A DNA stretch of 64,000 bases from NCBI GenBank assembly GCA_937927685.1, contig CALBSC010000077.1, positions 186,001-250,000 of the forward strand, read 5' to 3'. Shown here one piece after another: positions 26,511 through 37,664 of this stretch (position 1 is the stretch's first letter; every line of letters starts with the position of its first letter). A program made the position numbers and the translations under genes. The notes beneath the pieces are model-generated. The model had not been told where the DNA came from and did no database searches. It saw only the letters and a list, made by a program, of their open reading frames with translations. Source of the DNA: an uncultured Burkholderiales bacterium (GTDB lineage Bacteria > Pseudomonadota > Gammaproteobacteria > Burkholderiales > Burkholderiaceae_C).

Positions 26511-27584
26511 ATGACTTCGCCTGTCGTCCGCCCCCTGGCACCGGCATTCGAGCCCTCGCTCTCCCCCGGGCGCAGGGCGTGGCAGCGATTCCGGCGACAG
26601 CGGCTGGGGTTCATCAGCCTGGTGTTGTTCAGCGTGCTGTTCGTCCTCAGCCTGATGGCCGAGCTGGTGTCCAACGACAAGCCTTTGGTCGCCCGCTATG
26701 AAGGCCGCTGGCTGTTTCCCATCGTGCACAACGTGCCCGAAACCGAGTTGGGTGGCGATTTTCAAACCCCGACCGATTATCTGGACCCCTTCATCCAAGC
26801 GCAGTTGTCCAAACCCGGTAACTGGGCCTGGTATCCGGTCAATCGCTACCACCACAGCACCATCAACTACTTTGCGCCTTCACCCAACCCGTCCGAGCCT
26901 TCACGCCACAACTGGCTGGGCACGGATGATCGCGGTCGTGATGTGGCAGCCCGCTTGCTCTATGGGTTTCGCGTGTCGGTGTTGTTTGCCCTGGCGCTCA
27001 CGCTGGTGGGGACCTTGCTTGGCGTGGTCACGGGGGCCGTCCAGGGATTCTTTGGTGGCAAGACCGACCTGGCCTTTCAGCGCTTCATCGAAATCTGGGG
27101 TTCCATGCCGGAGTTGTATTTGCTCATCATCCTCTCGGCGGTGTTCGATCCCAGCGTGACCTTGCTGCTGGTGCTGTTGAGCCTCTTTGGCTGGATGGGA
27201 CTGTCCGATTACGTGCGTGCAGAGTTCCTGCGCAACCGACAACTCGACTACGTGCGCGCTGCCCGTTCACTGGGGTTGAGCAACTGGCGGATCATCTGGC
27301 GACATGTGCTGCCCAACAGCCTGACGCCCGTGGTCACCTTCTTGCCCTTCCGCATGAGCGCGGCCATCCTTGCCCTGACCAGCCTGGACTTCCTGGGGCT
27401 CGGTGTGCCCCCCGGTACCCCAAGCCTGGGCGAAATGCTGGCCCAGGGTAAAAACAACATGGACGCCTGGTGGATCTCGCTCAGCACCTTTGCGGTTCTG
27501 GTGGTGACCCTGCTGCTGTTGACCTTCATGGGGGATGCATTGCGCGACGCCCTGGACCCCAGGCGTGAGGAGCGTGCGTCATGA
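26511..27584 (+). CDS. yejE: Oligopeptide ABC transporter permease (YejE type)
   Basis: A 357-residue DppC/OppC-class permease. A cytoplasmic N-terminal arm of about 30 residues precedes the first span (GFISLVLFSVLFVLSLMAEL). A long periplasmic segment typical of YejE follows (KPLVARYEGRWLFP, GGDFQTPTDYLDPF). NWLGTDDRGRDVAARLLYG and the EAA loop (EFLRNRQLDYVRAARSLG) are strongly conserved. It ends on ATGA shared with yejF, so translation of the ATPase is coupled to it. Confidence 0.94.
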   Translation: MTSPVVRPLAPAFEPSLSPGRRAWQRFRRQRLGFISLVLFSVLFVLSLMAELVSNDKPLVARYEGRWLFPIVHNVPETELGGDFQTPTDYLDPFIQAQLSKPGNWAWYPVNRYHHSTINYFAPSPNPSEPSRHNWLGTDDRGRDVAARLLYGFRVSVLFALALTLVGTLLGVVTGAVQGFFGGKTDLAFQRFIEIWGSMPELYLLIILSAVFDPSVTLLLVLLSLFGWMGLSDYVRAEFLRNRQLDYVRAARSLGLSNWRIIWRHVLPNSLTPVVTFLPFRMSAAILALTSLDFLGLGVPPGTPSLGEMLAQGKNNMDAWWISLSTFAVLVVTLLLLTFMGDALRDALDPRREERAS

Positions 27585-29167
27585 CCGCTGCCTTGCTGCA
27601 GTTGCAAGACCTTCGCATCGCTTTCAATGGCCGTGAGGTGGTGCATGGCATCGACCTGACCTTGCGGGCCGGCGAAAAATGGGCGCTGGTGGGCGAGTCG
27701 GGTTCTGGCAAGTCGGTCACAGCGCTGAGCGTGTTGCGACTGGCCCAGGGGGCGCAGGTAAGCGGGCGCTGCTGGTTCGACGGCGAGGATGTCCTGGCGA
27801 TGGATGCGGCGCGTTTGCAAGCCCTGCGTGGATCTGACATCGCCATGATCTTCCAGGAACCCATGACGGCGCTCAACCCCTTGTTTTCCATTGGGGCTCA
27901 GGTCGCCGAGGTCCTGTCACTCAAGGAGGGGATGTCCAGACAGGACGCCTGGAATCAGGCCGTGGCCCTGCTGGACGAGACGGGCATTCCGGATCCTGCC
28001 CAGCGCGCCCACAGCTACCCGCATCAACTCTCAGGCGGGCAACGGCAACGTGCCATGATTGCCATGGCTCTGGCGTGCCGTCCCAAACTGCTGCTGGCCG
28101 ATGAGCCCACCACGGCACTGGATGTGAGCTTGCGGGCTCAGATTCTCGAACTGCTCGATGATCTACGGGCTCGTCATGGCATGGCCATTTTGCTCATCAC
28201 GCACGATCTGCCACTCGTGCGTCGGTTCGCTGACCACGTCGCCGTGATGGAGCAAGGCCATGTGGTCGAGCAAGGGCCCACCGAGCAGGTGCTCTCGCAC
28301 CCTGAGCATCCCTACACCCGTCACCTCGTGGACAGCCTGCCCACCCGTGATGTGACGCCTGTTTCTGATCGATCCCAGGTGGTGTTGTCCGCACAAGCGA
28401 TCGAGGTCGCCTATGACCAGGCCCTGCCCGGACTTCGCGGTTGGTTTCGACGTGGCCGCTTTGTGGCGGTGCAGGGCGTGAACCTGCAGTTGGTGCAAGG
28501 TGAAACCCTGGGCATTGTGGGTGAATCGGGTTCTGGCAAGTCGAGTCTGGCGTTGGCCGCTCTGGGGCTCCACCCATTCTCTGGCGAACTGTCAGTGTTG
28601 GGGCAGCCCTGGTCCGGGGACCTGAGCCGCGACCGTCCCCTGCGGCGTTTGATCCAGGTGGTCTTTCAAGACCCGTTTTCTTCCCTGTCGCCTCGCCTGA
28701 CCGTGGAAGAGTTGGTGGCCGAGGGCCTGGATGTTCACGAATCCGGTCTGACGCCTGCCCAGCGCCAGGCCCGCGTGTTACAGGTATTGTCTGATGTGGG
28801 CCTGGGGTCGACCCAGTATCCCGGCATTCTGGGACGTTATCCCCACGAATTCTCCGGGGGGCAGCGTCAGCGACTGGCGATTGCCCGTGCCCTGATCGTG
28901 CAACCCCGGATCCTGGTGCTGGATGAGCCCACCAGTGCACTGGATGTCTCGATTCAGAAACAAGTGTTACAACTGTTGCAGCGTCTGCAACGCGAGCGCG
29001 GCCTGAGCTATCTCCTGATCACCCACGACATTGACGTGATCCGGGCCATGGCCCATCAGGTGCTGGTGCTCAAGGCGGGCCGGGTGGTGGAGTCCGGTCC
29101 GATGGATCAGGTACTGGATCACCCCCAGGATGCGTATACAAAGCGATTGCTGGCCGCATCCACCTGA
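27581..29167 (+). CDS. yejF: Oligopeptide ABC transporter double ATPase (YejF type)
   Basis: A 528-residue ATPase with two nucleotide-binding domains in one chain. Domain 1 (about 5-250): Walker A VGESGSGKSVTA, signature LSGGQRQRAMIAMAL, Walker B LLLADEPTTALD. Domain 2 (about 270-525): VGESGSGKSSLA, FSGGQRQRLAIARAL, ILVLDEPTSALD. Both switch histidines (LLITHD) are present, so both sites look active. Fusion of the two ATPases is normal for Yej systems, unlike Opp or Dpp. It overlaps yejE by four bases and ends the operon. Confidence 0.95.
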   Translation: MTAALLQLQDLRIAFNGREVVHGIDLTLRAGEKWALVGESGSGKSVTALSVLRLAQGAQVSGRCWFDGEDVLAMDAARLQALRGSDIAMIFQEPMTALNPLFSIGAQVAEVLSLKEGMSRQDAWNQAVALLDETGIPDPAQRAHSYPHQLSGGQRQRAMIAMALACRPKLLLADEPTTALDVSLRAQILELLDDLRARHGMAILLITHDLPLVRRFADHVAVMEQGHVVEQGPTEQVLSHPEHPYTRHLVDSLPTRDVTPVSDRSQVVLSAQAIEVAYDQALPGLRGWFRRGRFVAVQGVNLQLVQGETLGIVGESGSGKSSLALAALGLHPFSGELSVLGQPWSGDLSRDRPLRRLIQVVFQDPFSSLSPRLTVEELVAEGLDVHESGLTPAQRQARVLQVLSDVGLGSTQYPGILGRYPHEFSGGQRQRLAIARALIVQPRILVLDEPTSALDVSIQKQVLQLLQRLQRERGLSYLLITHDIDVIRAMAHQVLVLKAGRVVESGPMDQVLDHPQDAYTKRLLAAST

Positions 29168-29206
29168 TATTTTTGTAAATCCTTTAGAAATCAAGGCGTT
29201 ACGCGC

Positions 29207-29212
29207 TACAAT
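29207..29212 (+). promoter_or_regulatory. Candidate -10 element of the rimP-nusA-infB operon
   Basis: TACAAT lies 99 bases before the rimP start. The -35 region 17 bases further up (TTAGAA) is weak. Transcription from it would start near 29219, about ten bases before a strong terminator hairpin. Confidence 0.4.
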
Positions 29213-29228
29213 AGCGGCTTCACGACCA

Positions 29229-29259
29229 AACGGGCGGGTTCTCACCGCCCGTTTTTTTT
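29229..29259 (+). terminator. Intrinsic terminator in the leader of rimP (or end of yejF transcript)
   Basis: AACGGGCGG and CCGCCCGTT form a perfect 9-bp stem with a seven-base loop, followed at once by eight T. It lies 62 bases after the yejF stop and 46 bases before the rimP start. It can end the yej transcript, and it must also be passed by any transcript that starts at the TACAAT just upstream. Confidence 0.9.
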
Positions 29260-29305
29260 GGTTTAAGCATTTCCCGCTAAGGGTATTCGAGAGGGTTGTC
29301 GATTC

Positions 29306-29881
29306 GTGGCGTTGCAAGACATTGTTGAGCAAACTGTCAAAGGCCTGGGCTATGACCTGGTGGAGACCGAGCGCTCCGCCGGAGGCTTGTTGCGCGTCAC
29401 GATTGATTTACCCTGGCAGGCCGGTGCGCCCGAGCAGTTCATCACCGTGGAAGACTGCGAGAAGGTCAACCGGCAGTTGCAGTTCGCCCTGGAGGTGGAC
29501 GGTCTTGAATACCGCCGGCTTGAAATATCCTCACCTGGCATCGACCGCCCGTTGCGACACGAACAAGACTTTGAACGGTTCATCGGGCATGTCGTCGACA
29601 TCACGCTGAAGGCGCCCATGGGTGCGGCCGCGTCCGGTCTGGTGTCAGCCAACCGCAAAAAATTCCGCGGCACGCTCGAGCGTGTCGAACCCACGGCTGA
29701 CAACGAGACCCCCTGGCAGATCACCTGGCGTGATGAACCCGCGGTCAAGCCCGGTCAGCGTGTAAGCAAGAAAAAAGCACCTTTGCCCCTGCAGGTGCTG
29801 GGTTTCAAACTGGAGGAGCTGCGCGATGCACGCCTGGCTCCATTGGTGGATTTCAAGGGTCGCCAGACCCATCAAGAGTAA
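29306..29881 (+). CDS. rimP: Ribosome maturation factor RimP
   Basis: Assembly factor for the 30S subunit, 191 residues. The N-terminal alpha/beta domain contains GYDLVETE and LRVTIDLP. It is followed by the characteristic ITVEDCEKVNRQL and LEISSPGIDRPLRHEQDFERFIGH. The C-terminal SH3-like domain is longer than in E. coli (150 residues) because of an insert around 125-165. The start is GTG, with GAGAGG about 11 bases upstream. It is first in rimP-nusA-infB, the usual arrangement. Confidence 0.94.
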   Translation: MALQDIVEQTVKGLGYDLVETERSAGGLLRVTIDLPWQAGAPEQFITVEDCEKVNRQLQFALEVDGLEYRRLEISSPGIDRPLRHEQDFERFIGHVVDITLKAPMGAAASGLVSANRKKFRGTLERVEPTADNETPWQITWRDEPAVKPGQRVSKKKAPLPLQVLGFKLEELRDARLAPLVDFKGRQTHQE

Positions 29882-29897
29882 ACAGGAGTAGTCGAAC

Positions 29898-31382
29898 ATG
29901 AACCGCGAAATGTTGATGCTGGTTGAGGCCATCTCGCGCGAAAAGAACGTCGAGCGTGATGTGGTGTTTGCGGCCGTCGAATCGGCGCTGGCGCAGGCCA
30001 CCAAGAAGTTGTACCAGGGCGACGTGGATATCCGCGTGGCGATGGACCGCGATTCGGGCGACTACGAAACCTTCCGCCGCTGGCTGGTGGTGCCGGATGC
30101 TGCAGGTTTGCAGAATCCCGATGCCGAGGAAATGCTCATGGACGCGCAAGAGCGCGTGGCGGACGTGGAAGAGGGCGAGTACATCGAGGAACTCATCGAG
30201 TCCTTGCCCATCGGCCGTATCGGGGCCATGGCGGCCAAGCAGGTCATCCTGCAAAAAATCCGTGACGCCGAGCGAGAGATGTTGCTCAACGACTTCATGT
30301 CGCGCGGCGATAAGATTTTTGTGGGCACCGTCAAGCGCATGGACAAGGGCGACATCATCGTCGAGAGCGGTCGCGTTGAGGGCCGACTGCGCCGCAACGA
30401 AATGATCCCCAAGGAAAACCTGCGCAACGGCGACCGTGTGCGCGCCATGATCATGGACGTGGACCTGACCCTGCGTGGAGCGCCCATCATCCTGTCGCGT
30501 TCTGCCACGGAGTTCATGATCGAACTGTTCCGCCAGGAAGTCCCCGAGATCGAGCAAGGCCTGCTCGAGATCAAATCCTGTGCACGTGACGCCGGTTCGC
30601 GCGCCAAGATCGCCGTACTTTCCCACGACAAGCGCGTGGACCCCATCGGCACCTGTGTCGGGGTGCGTGGCACCCGCGTCAACGCCGTGACCAACGAACT
30701 GGCCGGCGAGCGCGTGGACATCGTGCTGTGGAGCGAGGACCCCGCCCAGTTTGTGATTGGTGCCCTGGCGCCAGCCAATGTGAGCTCGATCGTCGTGGAT
30801 GAAGAGAAGCACGCCATGGACGTGGTGGTGGATGACGAGAACCTGGCCATCGCCATTGGCCGCGGTGGTCAGAACGTGCGCCTGGCCTCGGACCTCACCG
30901 GCTGGAAGATCAACATCATGGATGCTGCCGAGTCGGCCCAGAAGCAGGCCAACGAGACCGAAGGCATCCGCGAACTGTTCATGGACAAACTCGACGTCGA
31001 CCAGGAAGTGGCTGACATCCTGATCGAAGAAGGTTTCACCAGCCTGGAAGAAGTGGCCTACGTGCCGCTGCAGGAAATGCTGGATATTGAAAGCTTTGAC
31101 GAGGACACGGTCAACGAATTGCGTGCCCGTGCCAAAGACGCCTTGCTGACGATGGAAATCGCCCGCGAGGAAAGCGTTGAAGCGGTGTCGCAAGATTTGC
31201 GAGACCTCGAGGGTCTGACACCCGCGCTGATTGCCAAACTGGCAGATGCCGGCGTTCACACCCGTGATGACCTGGCAGACCTGGCCATCGACGAGCTGGT
31301 GGAGATCACCGCTCAATCTGAAGAAGAGGCCAAGGCACTCATCCTGAAGGCGCGCGAACACTGGTTCGCGGGTCAGGCGTGA
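29898..31382 (+). CDS. nusA: Transcription termination/antitermination factor NusA
   Basis: RNA-polymerase-associated factor, 494 residues, full length for the proteobacterial form. Order of domains: N-terminal polymerase-binding domain ([19 protein letters not shown], 1-125), S1 (about 135-200, [20 protein letters not shown]), two KH domains (about 230-350, with [18 protein letters not shown] and [18 protein letters not shown]), and two C-terminal acidic helix-hairpin-helix repeats (about 365-490). It begins 16 bases after rimP with an AGGAG site. Confidence 0.97.
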   Translation: MNREMLMLVEAISREKNVERDVVFAAVESALAQATKKLYQGDVDIRVAMDRDSGDYETFRRWLVVPDAAGLQNPDAEEMLMDAQERVADVEEGEYIEELIESLPIGRIGAMAAKQVILQKIRDAEREMLLNDFMSRGDKIFVGTVKRMDKGDIIVESGRVEGRLRRNEMIPKENLRNGDRVRAMIMDVDLTLRGAPIILSRSATEFMIELFRQEVPEIEQGLLEIKSCARDAGSRAKIAVLSHDKRVDPIGTCVGVRGTRVNAVTNELAGERVDIVLWSEDPAQFVIGALAPANVSSIVVDEEKHAMDVVVDDENLAIAIGRGGQNVRLASDLTGWKINIMDAAESAQKQANETEGIRELFMDKLDVDQEVADILIEEGFTSLEEVAYVPLQEMLDIESFDEDTVNELRARAKDALLTMEIAREESVEAVSQDLRDLEGLTPALIAKLADAGVHTRDDLADLAIDELVEITAQSEEEAKALILKAREHWFAGQA

Positions 31383-31406
31383 TGGTCATGAAAAGGAAAA
31401 CCACAG

Positions 31407-34295
31407 ATGACCAGTACGACTGTCACCGAGTTTGCAACCGAACTCAAAAAATCCACCGATACCCTGCTTGAACAACTCAAGTCGGCTGGCGTGAGCAAAA
31501 GTTCAGCCAGCGATGTGCTGACCGATGCCGACAAGCAAAAGCTCCTGAGCTATTTGCAAGCCAGCCACGGCACCAGCACGGGTGAGCGCAAAAAGATCAC
31601 CCTGGTCAAGAAGTCCACCAGCGAGATCAAACAGGCTGATGCGACGGGCAAAGCGCGCACCATCCAGGTGGAAGTCCGCAAGAAGCGCACCTTCATCCAG
31701 CGCGACGAAACCGAGGCCGACTCGCCGGCTGCGTCTGCGACTTCCGGCGGTGCACCCGTTGCACTGGAAGTGGACCATGCTGAGCTGGCCCGCCGCGAGG
31801 AAGAGGCCCGTCGCAAGGCCGAGTTGCTGCGTCGCCAGGAAGAAGAACTGACCGAGAAGCGCCGTCTTCGTGAAGAGCAGGAGGCCCGTGACCGTGCCCA
31901 GGACGAGGCGCGTGCCCGAGCCGAGCAAGAAGCGGCCGCTGCGCGTGCTGCCTTGCAGTCGACAGCCCCCCAAGCGTCTGAGGCATCCTCTGCCGCTGAA
32001 TCCGAGCAGGCCCGTGTGGCCATTGCTGCTGCTGCCCTGGCCGATGAACAGGCGCAAGCCCAGCGCAAGATCGCCGAAGACAAAGCGGCCGAAGCCAAGG
32101 CACAGGCGGATGCCGATGCTGCCCGAGCCCTCGACCTGGACGAGCGTCGCCGCAAAGCGCTGGCCGAAGCCGAAGCCATCCGCACCATGATGAATGCGCC
32201 CAAGCGCGTGCTGGTGGCCAAAAAACCCGAAGAAGCCAAACCTGCGACGGATGCCAAAGGCAATATCAAGGGCACCCTGCACAAGCCTGCAGCACCGGCT
32301 GCAGGTGCGGGCACAGGTGCGGGTGCGCGACCAGGATCCGCAGCCAAGGAAGGCAAAGAGGTCAAGAGCTCGAAGCTGTCCTCCAGCTGGGCCGATGACC
32401 AAGGCAAAAAGAAAGAAATCAAAACCCGCGGCGACACCAGCGCGGGCTCACGCGGCAATGCCTGGCGCTCAGGTCCTCGCGGACGCAAGGACCGTGGACG
32501 TGACGAGGCGCAGGTGCAAGCCGCACCGGCCGAAGCCCGCGTTGTCGAGGTGCACGTGCCTGAAACCATCACGGTGGCCGAACTGGCGCACAAGATGGCC
32601 ATCAAGGCTTCGGAAGTCATCAAGCAACTGATGAAGCTGGGCCAGATGGTCACCATCAACCAGCCGCTGGACCAGGACACGGCCATGATTGTGGTCGAGG
32701 AGATGGGTCACAAGGCGATCATCGCCGCACTGGACGATCCGGAAGCCTTCACCGAGGAAGAAGCCTCCTTGCACCAGTCCGAGGCCCTGCCTCGCGCACC
32801 GGTGGTCACTGTTATGGGTCACGTCGACCACGGCAAAACCTCGCTGCTAGACTACATCCGGCGCGCCAAAGTGGCGGCGGGCGAAGCTGGCGGTATCACA
32901 CAGCACATTGGCGCCTATCACGTCGAGACACCGCGTGGCATGGTGTCGTTCCTGGACACCCCGGGCCACGAGGCCTTCACAGCCATGCGTGCCCGAGGCG
33001 CGCAGGCCACCGACATCGTCATCCTGGTGGTGGCGGCCGACGACGGCGTGATGCCCCAGACCAAGGAAGCCATCAAGCACGCCAAGGCGGCAGGTGTACC
33101 CATCGTCGTGGCCATCAACAAGATCGACAAACCTGACGCAAACCCCGACCGCGTGCGCGGCGAGCTGGTGGCCGAAGAGGTGGTGCCCGAAGAATTCGGT
33201 GGCGATTCGCCGTTCGTGTCCGTGTCGGCCAAGACCGGCGAGGGTGTCGACAACCTGCTGGAGCAGGTGCTGTTGCAAGCCGAGGTGCTGGAACTCAGGG
33301 CCCCGGTCGATGCCATGGCCAAGGGCCTGGTGATCGAAGCCAAACTGGACAAGGGCCGCGGTCCTGTGGCGACCGTGCTGGTCCAATCCGGCACCTTGAG
33401 CACGGGTGACGTGGTCCTGGCCGGACAAACCTTTGGCCGTGTGCGGGCCATGCTGGATGAAAACGGCCGACCGATCAAATCGGCAGGGCCGTCGATTCCG
33501 GTTGAAATCCAGGGTCTGACCGAAGTGCCGCAAGCGGGTGATGAATTCATGGTCATGGCCGATGAACGCCGCGCCCGTGAAATTGCCACTTACCGTGCTG
33601 GCAAGTTTCGCAACACCAAGCTGGCCAAGCAGCAAGCGGCCAAGCTGGAGAACATGTTCAGCGAGATGACGTCCGGCGAGGTGAAGACCCTGCCCATCAT
33701 CGTCAAGGCCGACGTGCAAGGCTCCCAGGAAGCGCTGGCTGCCTCGTTGCTCAAGCTCTCGACGGAAGAAGTCAAGGTGCAACTGGTGTACACCGCCGTG
33801 GGCGGCATCAGCGAAAGCGACGTCAACCTGGCGATTGCCTCCAAGGCCGTGATCATCGGCTTCAATACCCGAGCCGATGCCGGTGCGCGAAAGCTGGCCG
33901 AGGGCAACGGCGTCGAGATCCGTTACTACAACATCATTTACGACGCGGTGGACGACCTCAAAGCCGCCATGTCAGGCATGTTGACGCCTGACAAGAAGGA
34001 AGAAGTCATCGGCACCGCCGAAATCCGCCAGGTATTCCGCGTCAGCAAGATCGGCTCCATCGCCGGCTGCATGGTCACCTCGGGTGTGGTGCGTCGCACC
34101 GCCCGGTTGCGTCTGCTGCGCGACAACGTGGTCATCTTCACCGGTGAACTCGACAGCCTCAAACGCTTCAAGGACGATGCCCGTGAAGTCAAGGAAGGCT
34201 TTGAGTGCGGTCTCAACATCAAGAACTACAACGACATCGTCGAGGGCGATCAGTTGGAGTTCTTCGAGATCAAGGAAGTGGCTCGTACCCTGTGA
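31407..34295 (+). CDS. infB: Translation initiation factor IF-2
   Basis: GTPase of 962 residues that places initiator tRNA on the ribosome. The N-terminal domain (about 1-50) is followed by a long Ala/Glu/Arg-rich helical linker (about 115-280) and a Gly/Lys-rich stretch. Then come the GTPase motifs [26 protein letters not shown] and NKIDKP (about 470-640), and then domains II, III and the fMet-tRNA-binding C2 domain. The linker is the variable part of the family and is typical of Burkholderiales in size. A second in-frame start for a short form, as in E. coli, is not obvious. It lies 24 bases after nusA. Confidence 0.98.
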   Translation: MTSTTVTEFATELKKSTDTLLEQLKSAGVSKSSASDVLTDADKQKLLSYLQASHGTSTGERKKITLVKKSTSEIKQADATGKARTIQVEVRKKRTFIQRDETEADSPAASATSGGAPVALEVDHAELARREEEARRKAELLRRQEEELTEKRRLREEQEARDRAQDEARARAEQEAAAARAALQSTAPQASEASSAAESEQARVAIAAAALADEQAQAQRKIAEDKAAEAKAQADADAARALDLDERRRKALAEAEAIRTMMNAPKRVLVAKKPEEAKPATDAKGNIKGTLHKPAAPAAGAGTGAGARPGSAAKEGKEVKSSKLSSSWADDQGKKKEIKTRGDTSAGSRGNAWRSGPRGRKDRGRDEAQVQAAPAEARVVEVHVPETITVAELAHKMAIKASEVIKQLMKLGQMVTINQPLDQDTAMIVVEEMGHKAIIAALDDPEAFTEEEASLHQSEALPRAPVVTVMGHVDHGKTSLLDYIRRAKVAAGEAGGITQHIGAYHVETPRGMVSFLDTPGHEAFTAMRARGAQATDIVILVVAADDGVMPQTKEAIKHAKAAGVPIVVAINKIDKPDANPDRVRGELVAEEVVPEEFGGDSPFVSVSAKTGEGVDNLLEQVLLQAEVLELRAPVDAMAKGLVIEAKLDKGRGPVATVLVQSGTLSTGDVVLAGQTFGRVRAMLDENGRPIKSAGPSIPVEIQGLTEVPQAGDEFMVMADERRAREIATYRAGKFRNTKLAKQQAAKLENMFSEMTSGEVKTLPIIVKADVQGSQEALAASLLKLSTEEVKVQLVYTAVGGISESDVNLAIASKAVIIGFNTRADAGARKLAEGNGVEIRYYNIIYDAVDDLKAAMSGMLTPDKKEEVIGTAEIRQVFRVSKIGSIAGCMVTSGVVRRTARLRLLRDNVVIFTGELDSLKRFKDDAREVKEGFECGLNIKNYNDIVEGDQLEFFEIKEVARTL

Positions 34296-34301
34296 TGTCA
34301 G

Positions 34302-34317
34302 GCCCCCCTGGGGGCCC
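34302..34317 (+). other. GC hairpin between infB and rbfA
   Basis: GGCCCC, four bases, GGGGCC form a perfect stem in the 36-base gap. No T run follows, so it is not a terminator. It may slow polymerase or protect the transcript. Confidence 0.35.
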
Positions 34318-34331
34318 GTCACGATGTCTCC

Positions 34332-34697
34332 ATGCGCAAGTCGACCTCTCCCAACCGCAGCTTCAAGGTGGCCGACCAGATCCAGCGCGATCTGGCCGAA
34401 CTCATCGCCCGCGAGGTCAAAGACCCTCGCGTGGGTCTTGTCACGCTGCAATCGGTGGAGGTCACCCCGGACTATGCCCATGCCAAGGTGTTTTTCAGTG
34501 TGCTGAGCGGCGACCCGGCCCAGGCCAGTGAAGGCTTGAACCAGGCTGCGGGTTTTCTGCGTGCCGCGTTGTTCAAGCGCCTGCACATCCACACGGTACC
34601 CACTTTGCACTTTGTGTTCGACCGCACGCCCGAGCGTGCCGCCGATCTCAATGCCCTGATCGCCAAGGCGGTCTCGTCTCGCGCCAAGGACGACTAA
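34332..34697 (+). CDS. rbfA: 30S ribosome-binding factor A
   Basis: KH-fold factor of 121 residues that helps 16S rRNA 5'-end maturation, notably in the cold. Conserved segments are [29 protein letters not shown] and [17 protein letters not shown]. The C-terminal [19 protein letters not shown] is also family-typical. It follows infB after 36 bases and precedes truB, the standard order. Confidence 0.96.
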   Translation: MRKSTSPNRSFKVADQIQRDLAELIAREVKDPRVGLVTLQSVEVTPDYAHAKVFFSVLSGDPAQASEGLNQAAGFLRAALFKRLHIHTVPTLHFVFDRTPERAADLNALIAKAVSSRAKDD

Positions 34698-34775
34698 CCC
34701 CCCTCCACGCCGGGTCGTGAAGGGGAGGGCGCGGGTGATCCGTGCAAGCCTTTCACGACTCGGCACTTCGCTGTG

Positions 34776-35771
34776 ATGCCTGCTGTTTCCACTCCTCCCA
34801 ACACACCACGTTCGGCTCGCGCGCGCATTCAGCGTCGGGCTGTGCATGGGGTATTGCTGCTGGACAAACCATTGGGCTTGTCGAGCAATCAGGCTTTGCA
34901 AAAGGTGAAGTGGCTGTTGCGCGCCGAAAAAGCCGGTCACACGGGCACACTGGACCCGTTGGCCACCGGCGTCTTGCCCCTGTGCTTTGGTGCCGCCACC
35001 AAATTCAGCCAGCAGCACCTGGATGCCGACAAGGCCTACGAGACCACCGTTCGTCTGGGAATCAAAACCAGCACCGCTGATGCCGAGGGCGATGTGGTGT
35101 CACAGCGCCCTGTTCTATGCACCCTGGGACAGGTGGTCGAGGTCCTGGACCGTTTCACGGGGTCCATCCGGCAAGTGCCCCCCATGCACAGTGCCTTGAA
35201 GAAGGATGGCAAAGCGCTGTACGAATATGCCCGCGAGGGTCTGACCCTTGAGCGTGAGCCGCGTGACGTGGTCATCCACGACCTTGAACTGCTGAACGTG
35301 CAACTCGAGGGTGATCATCCGCATCTGCGCCTGCGGGTCCGTTGCAGCAAGGGCACCTACATCCGCACCCTGGGTGAGGATGTGGGGGAGGCGCTGGGCT
35401 GTGGCGGGCATCTGACCGCGCTGCAACGCGTCCAGACCGGCCCATTTCATCTGGATCAATGCATCACGCTGGATCACCTCGAGGCCATCCCCGAAGGGCA
35501 GCGCCATGCGGTCCTGCAAGACGTGGCCTGCCTGTTGCCTGACCACCAAGACGTGACGCTCGACGAAGACAATGCGGGCCGCTTCCTGAGCGGCATGCGC
35601 CGTCGTGGCGCCTGGCCTGATGCCGATCACGTGCGCGTGTTCGGACCACACCCCCGGGCCCTGCTGGGCACCGCCCATGTGCGTGCGGGTGAATTGATTC
35701 CCACCCGCCTCTTGAGTCCGCTCGAGATTCAACAAATTTTGGAAACTGTGCCTGCTCACCTGCAGGCTTGA
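34776..35771 (+). CDS. truB: tRNA pseudouridine(55) synthase TruB
   Basis: Makes pseudouridine 55 in the T loop of tRNAs. 331 residues with the catalytic aspartate in GHTGTLDPLATGVLP. Further family marks are VHGVLLLDKPLGLSSNQAL, FTGSIRQVPPMHSALKKDGK and CSKGTYIRTLGEDVG. A basic N-terminal tail of about 25 residues (Pro/Arg-rich) precedes the family start. A GTG directly before the ATG (34773) is an alternative. typA starts 12 bases after its stop. Confidence 0.96.
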   Translation: MPAVSTPPNTPRSARARIQRRAVHGVLLLDKPLGLSSNQALQKVKWLLRAEKAGHTGTLDPLATGVLPLCFGAATKFSQQHLDADKAYETTVRLGIKTSTADAEGDVVSQRPVLCTLGQVVEVLDRFTGSIRQVPPMHSALKKDGKALYEYAREGLTLEREPRDVVIHDLELLNVQLEGDHPHLRLRVRCSKGTYIRTLGEDVGEALGCGGHLTALQRVQTGPFHLDQCITLDHLEAIPEGQRHAVLQDVACLLPDHQDVTLDEDNAGRFLSGMRRRGAWPDADHVRVFGPHPRALLGTAHVRAGELIPTRLLSPLEIQQILETVPAHLQA

Positions 35772-35783
35772 TTGGAAAGACCC

Positions 35784-37610
35784 ATGAGCAAGCAAATTCG
35801 CAACATCGCCATCATCGCGCACGTCGACCACGGCAAAACCACCATGGTTGACCAGTTGCTGCGTCAGTCCGGAACCTTCGCTGCCCACGAAAAAGTGGAA
35901 GACACGGTGATGGACAACAATGCGATCGAACGCGAGCGTGGCATCACCATCCTGGCCAAGAACTGTGCCGTGAGCTGGCAAGACACGCACATCAACATCG
36001 TTGACACCCCGGGACACGCGGACTTTGGCGGTGAGGTGGAACGCGCCCTGTCAATGGTGGACGGCGTGTTGTTGTTGATTGATGCCCAGGAAGGCCCCAT
36101 GCCGCAGACACGCTTTGTGACCAAGAAGGCGTTGGCCCTCGGCCTCAAACCCATCGTGGTGGTCAACAAGGTCGACAAGCCCGGCGCCAACTGCGACAAG
36201 GTGATCAACGCAGCCTTTGATTTGTTTGACAAGCTGGGCGCCAATGACGAACAGCTGGATTTTCCGGTGGTGTATGCCTCCGGCATCAACGGCTGGAGCT
36301 CACTGACCGAAGGCGCCGCGGGCGAGCAATGGGGGCCGGACATGTCGGCGCTCTTTGACACCGTGCTCAAGCACGTGCCTGCGCACCAGGGCGATCCCAG
36401 CGCCCCTTTGCAATTGCAGATTTCCGCGCTTGATTTCTCCACCTTTGTGGGCCGCATTGGCGTGGGCCGCATCAGTGCCGGTACCCTGAAGCCCAACATG
36501 GACGTGCTGGTCATGGAAGGCCCGGATGGCAACCAGTACAAAGGTCGCATCAACCAGATCCACACCTTTCAGGGACTCGACCGTATCCAGTCCTCTGAAG
36601 CCGGCCCGGGAGACATTGTGCTGGTCAACGGCATCGCCGACATCGGCATTGGCGTGACGATCACCGACCCGATCAACCCCAAGCCTTTGCCCATGCTGAA
36701 AGTGGACGAGCCCACGCTGACCATGAACTTCTGCGTCAACACCTCCCCCTTGGCGGGTCGTGAGGGCAAATTCGTGACCAGCCGTCAAATCTGGGACCGC
36801 CTGCAAAAGGAACTGCAGTCCAATGTGGCCCTGCGCGTGCGCGAAACCGACGAGGACGGTATTTTTGAAGTGTCAGGCCGGGGCGAACTGCACCTGACCA
36901 TTCTGTTGGAAAACATGCGCCGTGAAGGCTATGAGCTGGCCGTCTCCAAACCCCGCGTGGTGTTCAAGGAGATCAACGGCGAACGTTGCGAACCGATCGA
37001 ACTGGTGACCTGCGACATTGAGGAAGGCCATCAGGGCGGCGTCATGCAAGCCTTGGGTGAGCGCAAGGGCGATCTGGTGAACATGGAACCCGATGGCCGT
37101 GGTCGCGTGCGTCTGGAATACCGCATTCCGGCTCGTGGCCTGATTGGCTTCTCCAACGAATTCCTGAACCTCACCCGCGGTTCTGGCTTGATTTCCAACA
37201 TCTTTGACAGCTATGAGCCGCACCGTGGCGAGATTGGTGGCCGCAAAAACGGCGTGCTGATTTCCATGGACGATGGCGAGATCTTCACCTACGCCCTGGG
37301 CAAGCTCGATGACCGCGGTCGTATGTTCGTCAAGGCGGGAGACCCTGTGTATGAAGGCATGATCGTGGGCATCCACAGCCGCGACAACGACCTGGTCGTC
37401 AACGCCACGCGAACCAAGCAGCTGACCAACTTCCGCGTGAGTGGCAAGGAAGACGCCATCAAGATCACCCCGCCGATCGAACTCACCCTGGAGTATGGGG
37501 TTGAATTCATCGAGGACGATGAGCTGGTGGAAATCACGCCCAAGAGCGTGCGCTTGCGCAAGCGCCACCTCAAGGAGCATGACCGCAAGCGTGCCAGCCG
37601 CGAATCCTGA
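35784..37610 (+). CDS. typA: Ribosome-associated GTPase TypA/BipA
   Basis: Translational GTPase of 608 residues involved in 50S assembly and stress or cold adaptation. GTPase motifs: [41 protein letters not shown]. The later EF-G-like domains contain [21 protein letters not shown]. The TypA-specific C-terminal domain holds YSRDNDL-type [20 protein letters not shown]. The ATG at 35784 matches the family start ([17 protein letters not shown]); a TTG 12 bases earlier is ignored. Confidence 0.97.
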   Translation: MSKQIRNIAIIAHVDHGKTTMVDQLLRQSGTFAAHEKVEDTVMDNNAIERERGITILAKNCAVSWQDTHINIVDTPGHADFGGEVERALSMVDGVLLLIDAQEGPMPQTRFVTKKALALGLKPIVVVNKVDKPGANCDKVINAAFDLFDKLGANDEQLDFPVVYASGINGWSSLTEGAAGEQWGPDMSALFDTVLKHVPAHQGDPSAPLQLQISALDFSTFVGRIGVGRISAGTLKPNMDVLVMEGPDGNQYKGRINQIHTFQGLDRIQSSEAGPGDIVLVNGIADIGIGVTITDPINPKPLPMLKVDEPTLTMNFCVNTSPLAGREGKFVTSRQIWDRLQKELQSNVALRVRETDEDGIFEVSGRGELHLTILLENMRREGYELAVSKPRVVFKEINGERCEPIELVTCDIEEGHQGGVMQALGERKGDLVNMEPDGRGRVRLEYRIPARGLIGFSNEFLNLTRGSGLISNIFDSYEPHRGEIGGRKNGVLISMDDGEIFTYALGKLDDRGRMFVKAGDPVYEGMIVGIHSRDNDLVVNATRTKQLTNFRVSGKEDAIKITPPIELTLEYGVEFIEDDELVEITPKSVRLRKRHLKEHDRKRASRES

Positions 37611-37664
37611 TCGCACCGCGGCCCTCGCCAGTCGGTTGAGAAAGTTAATCCGTCCATCCTTGCC

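Noticed and set aside
29853..31361. 502-codon open frame opposite nusA
   Set aside because: Antisense shadow; composition follows from nusA codons.
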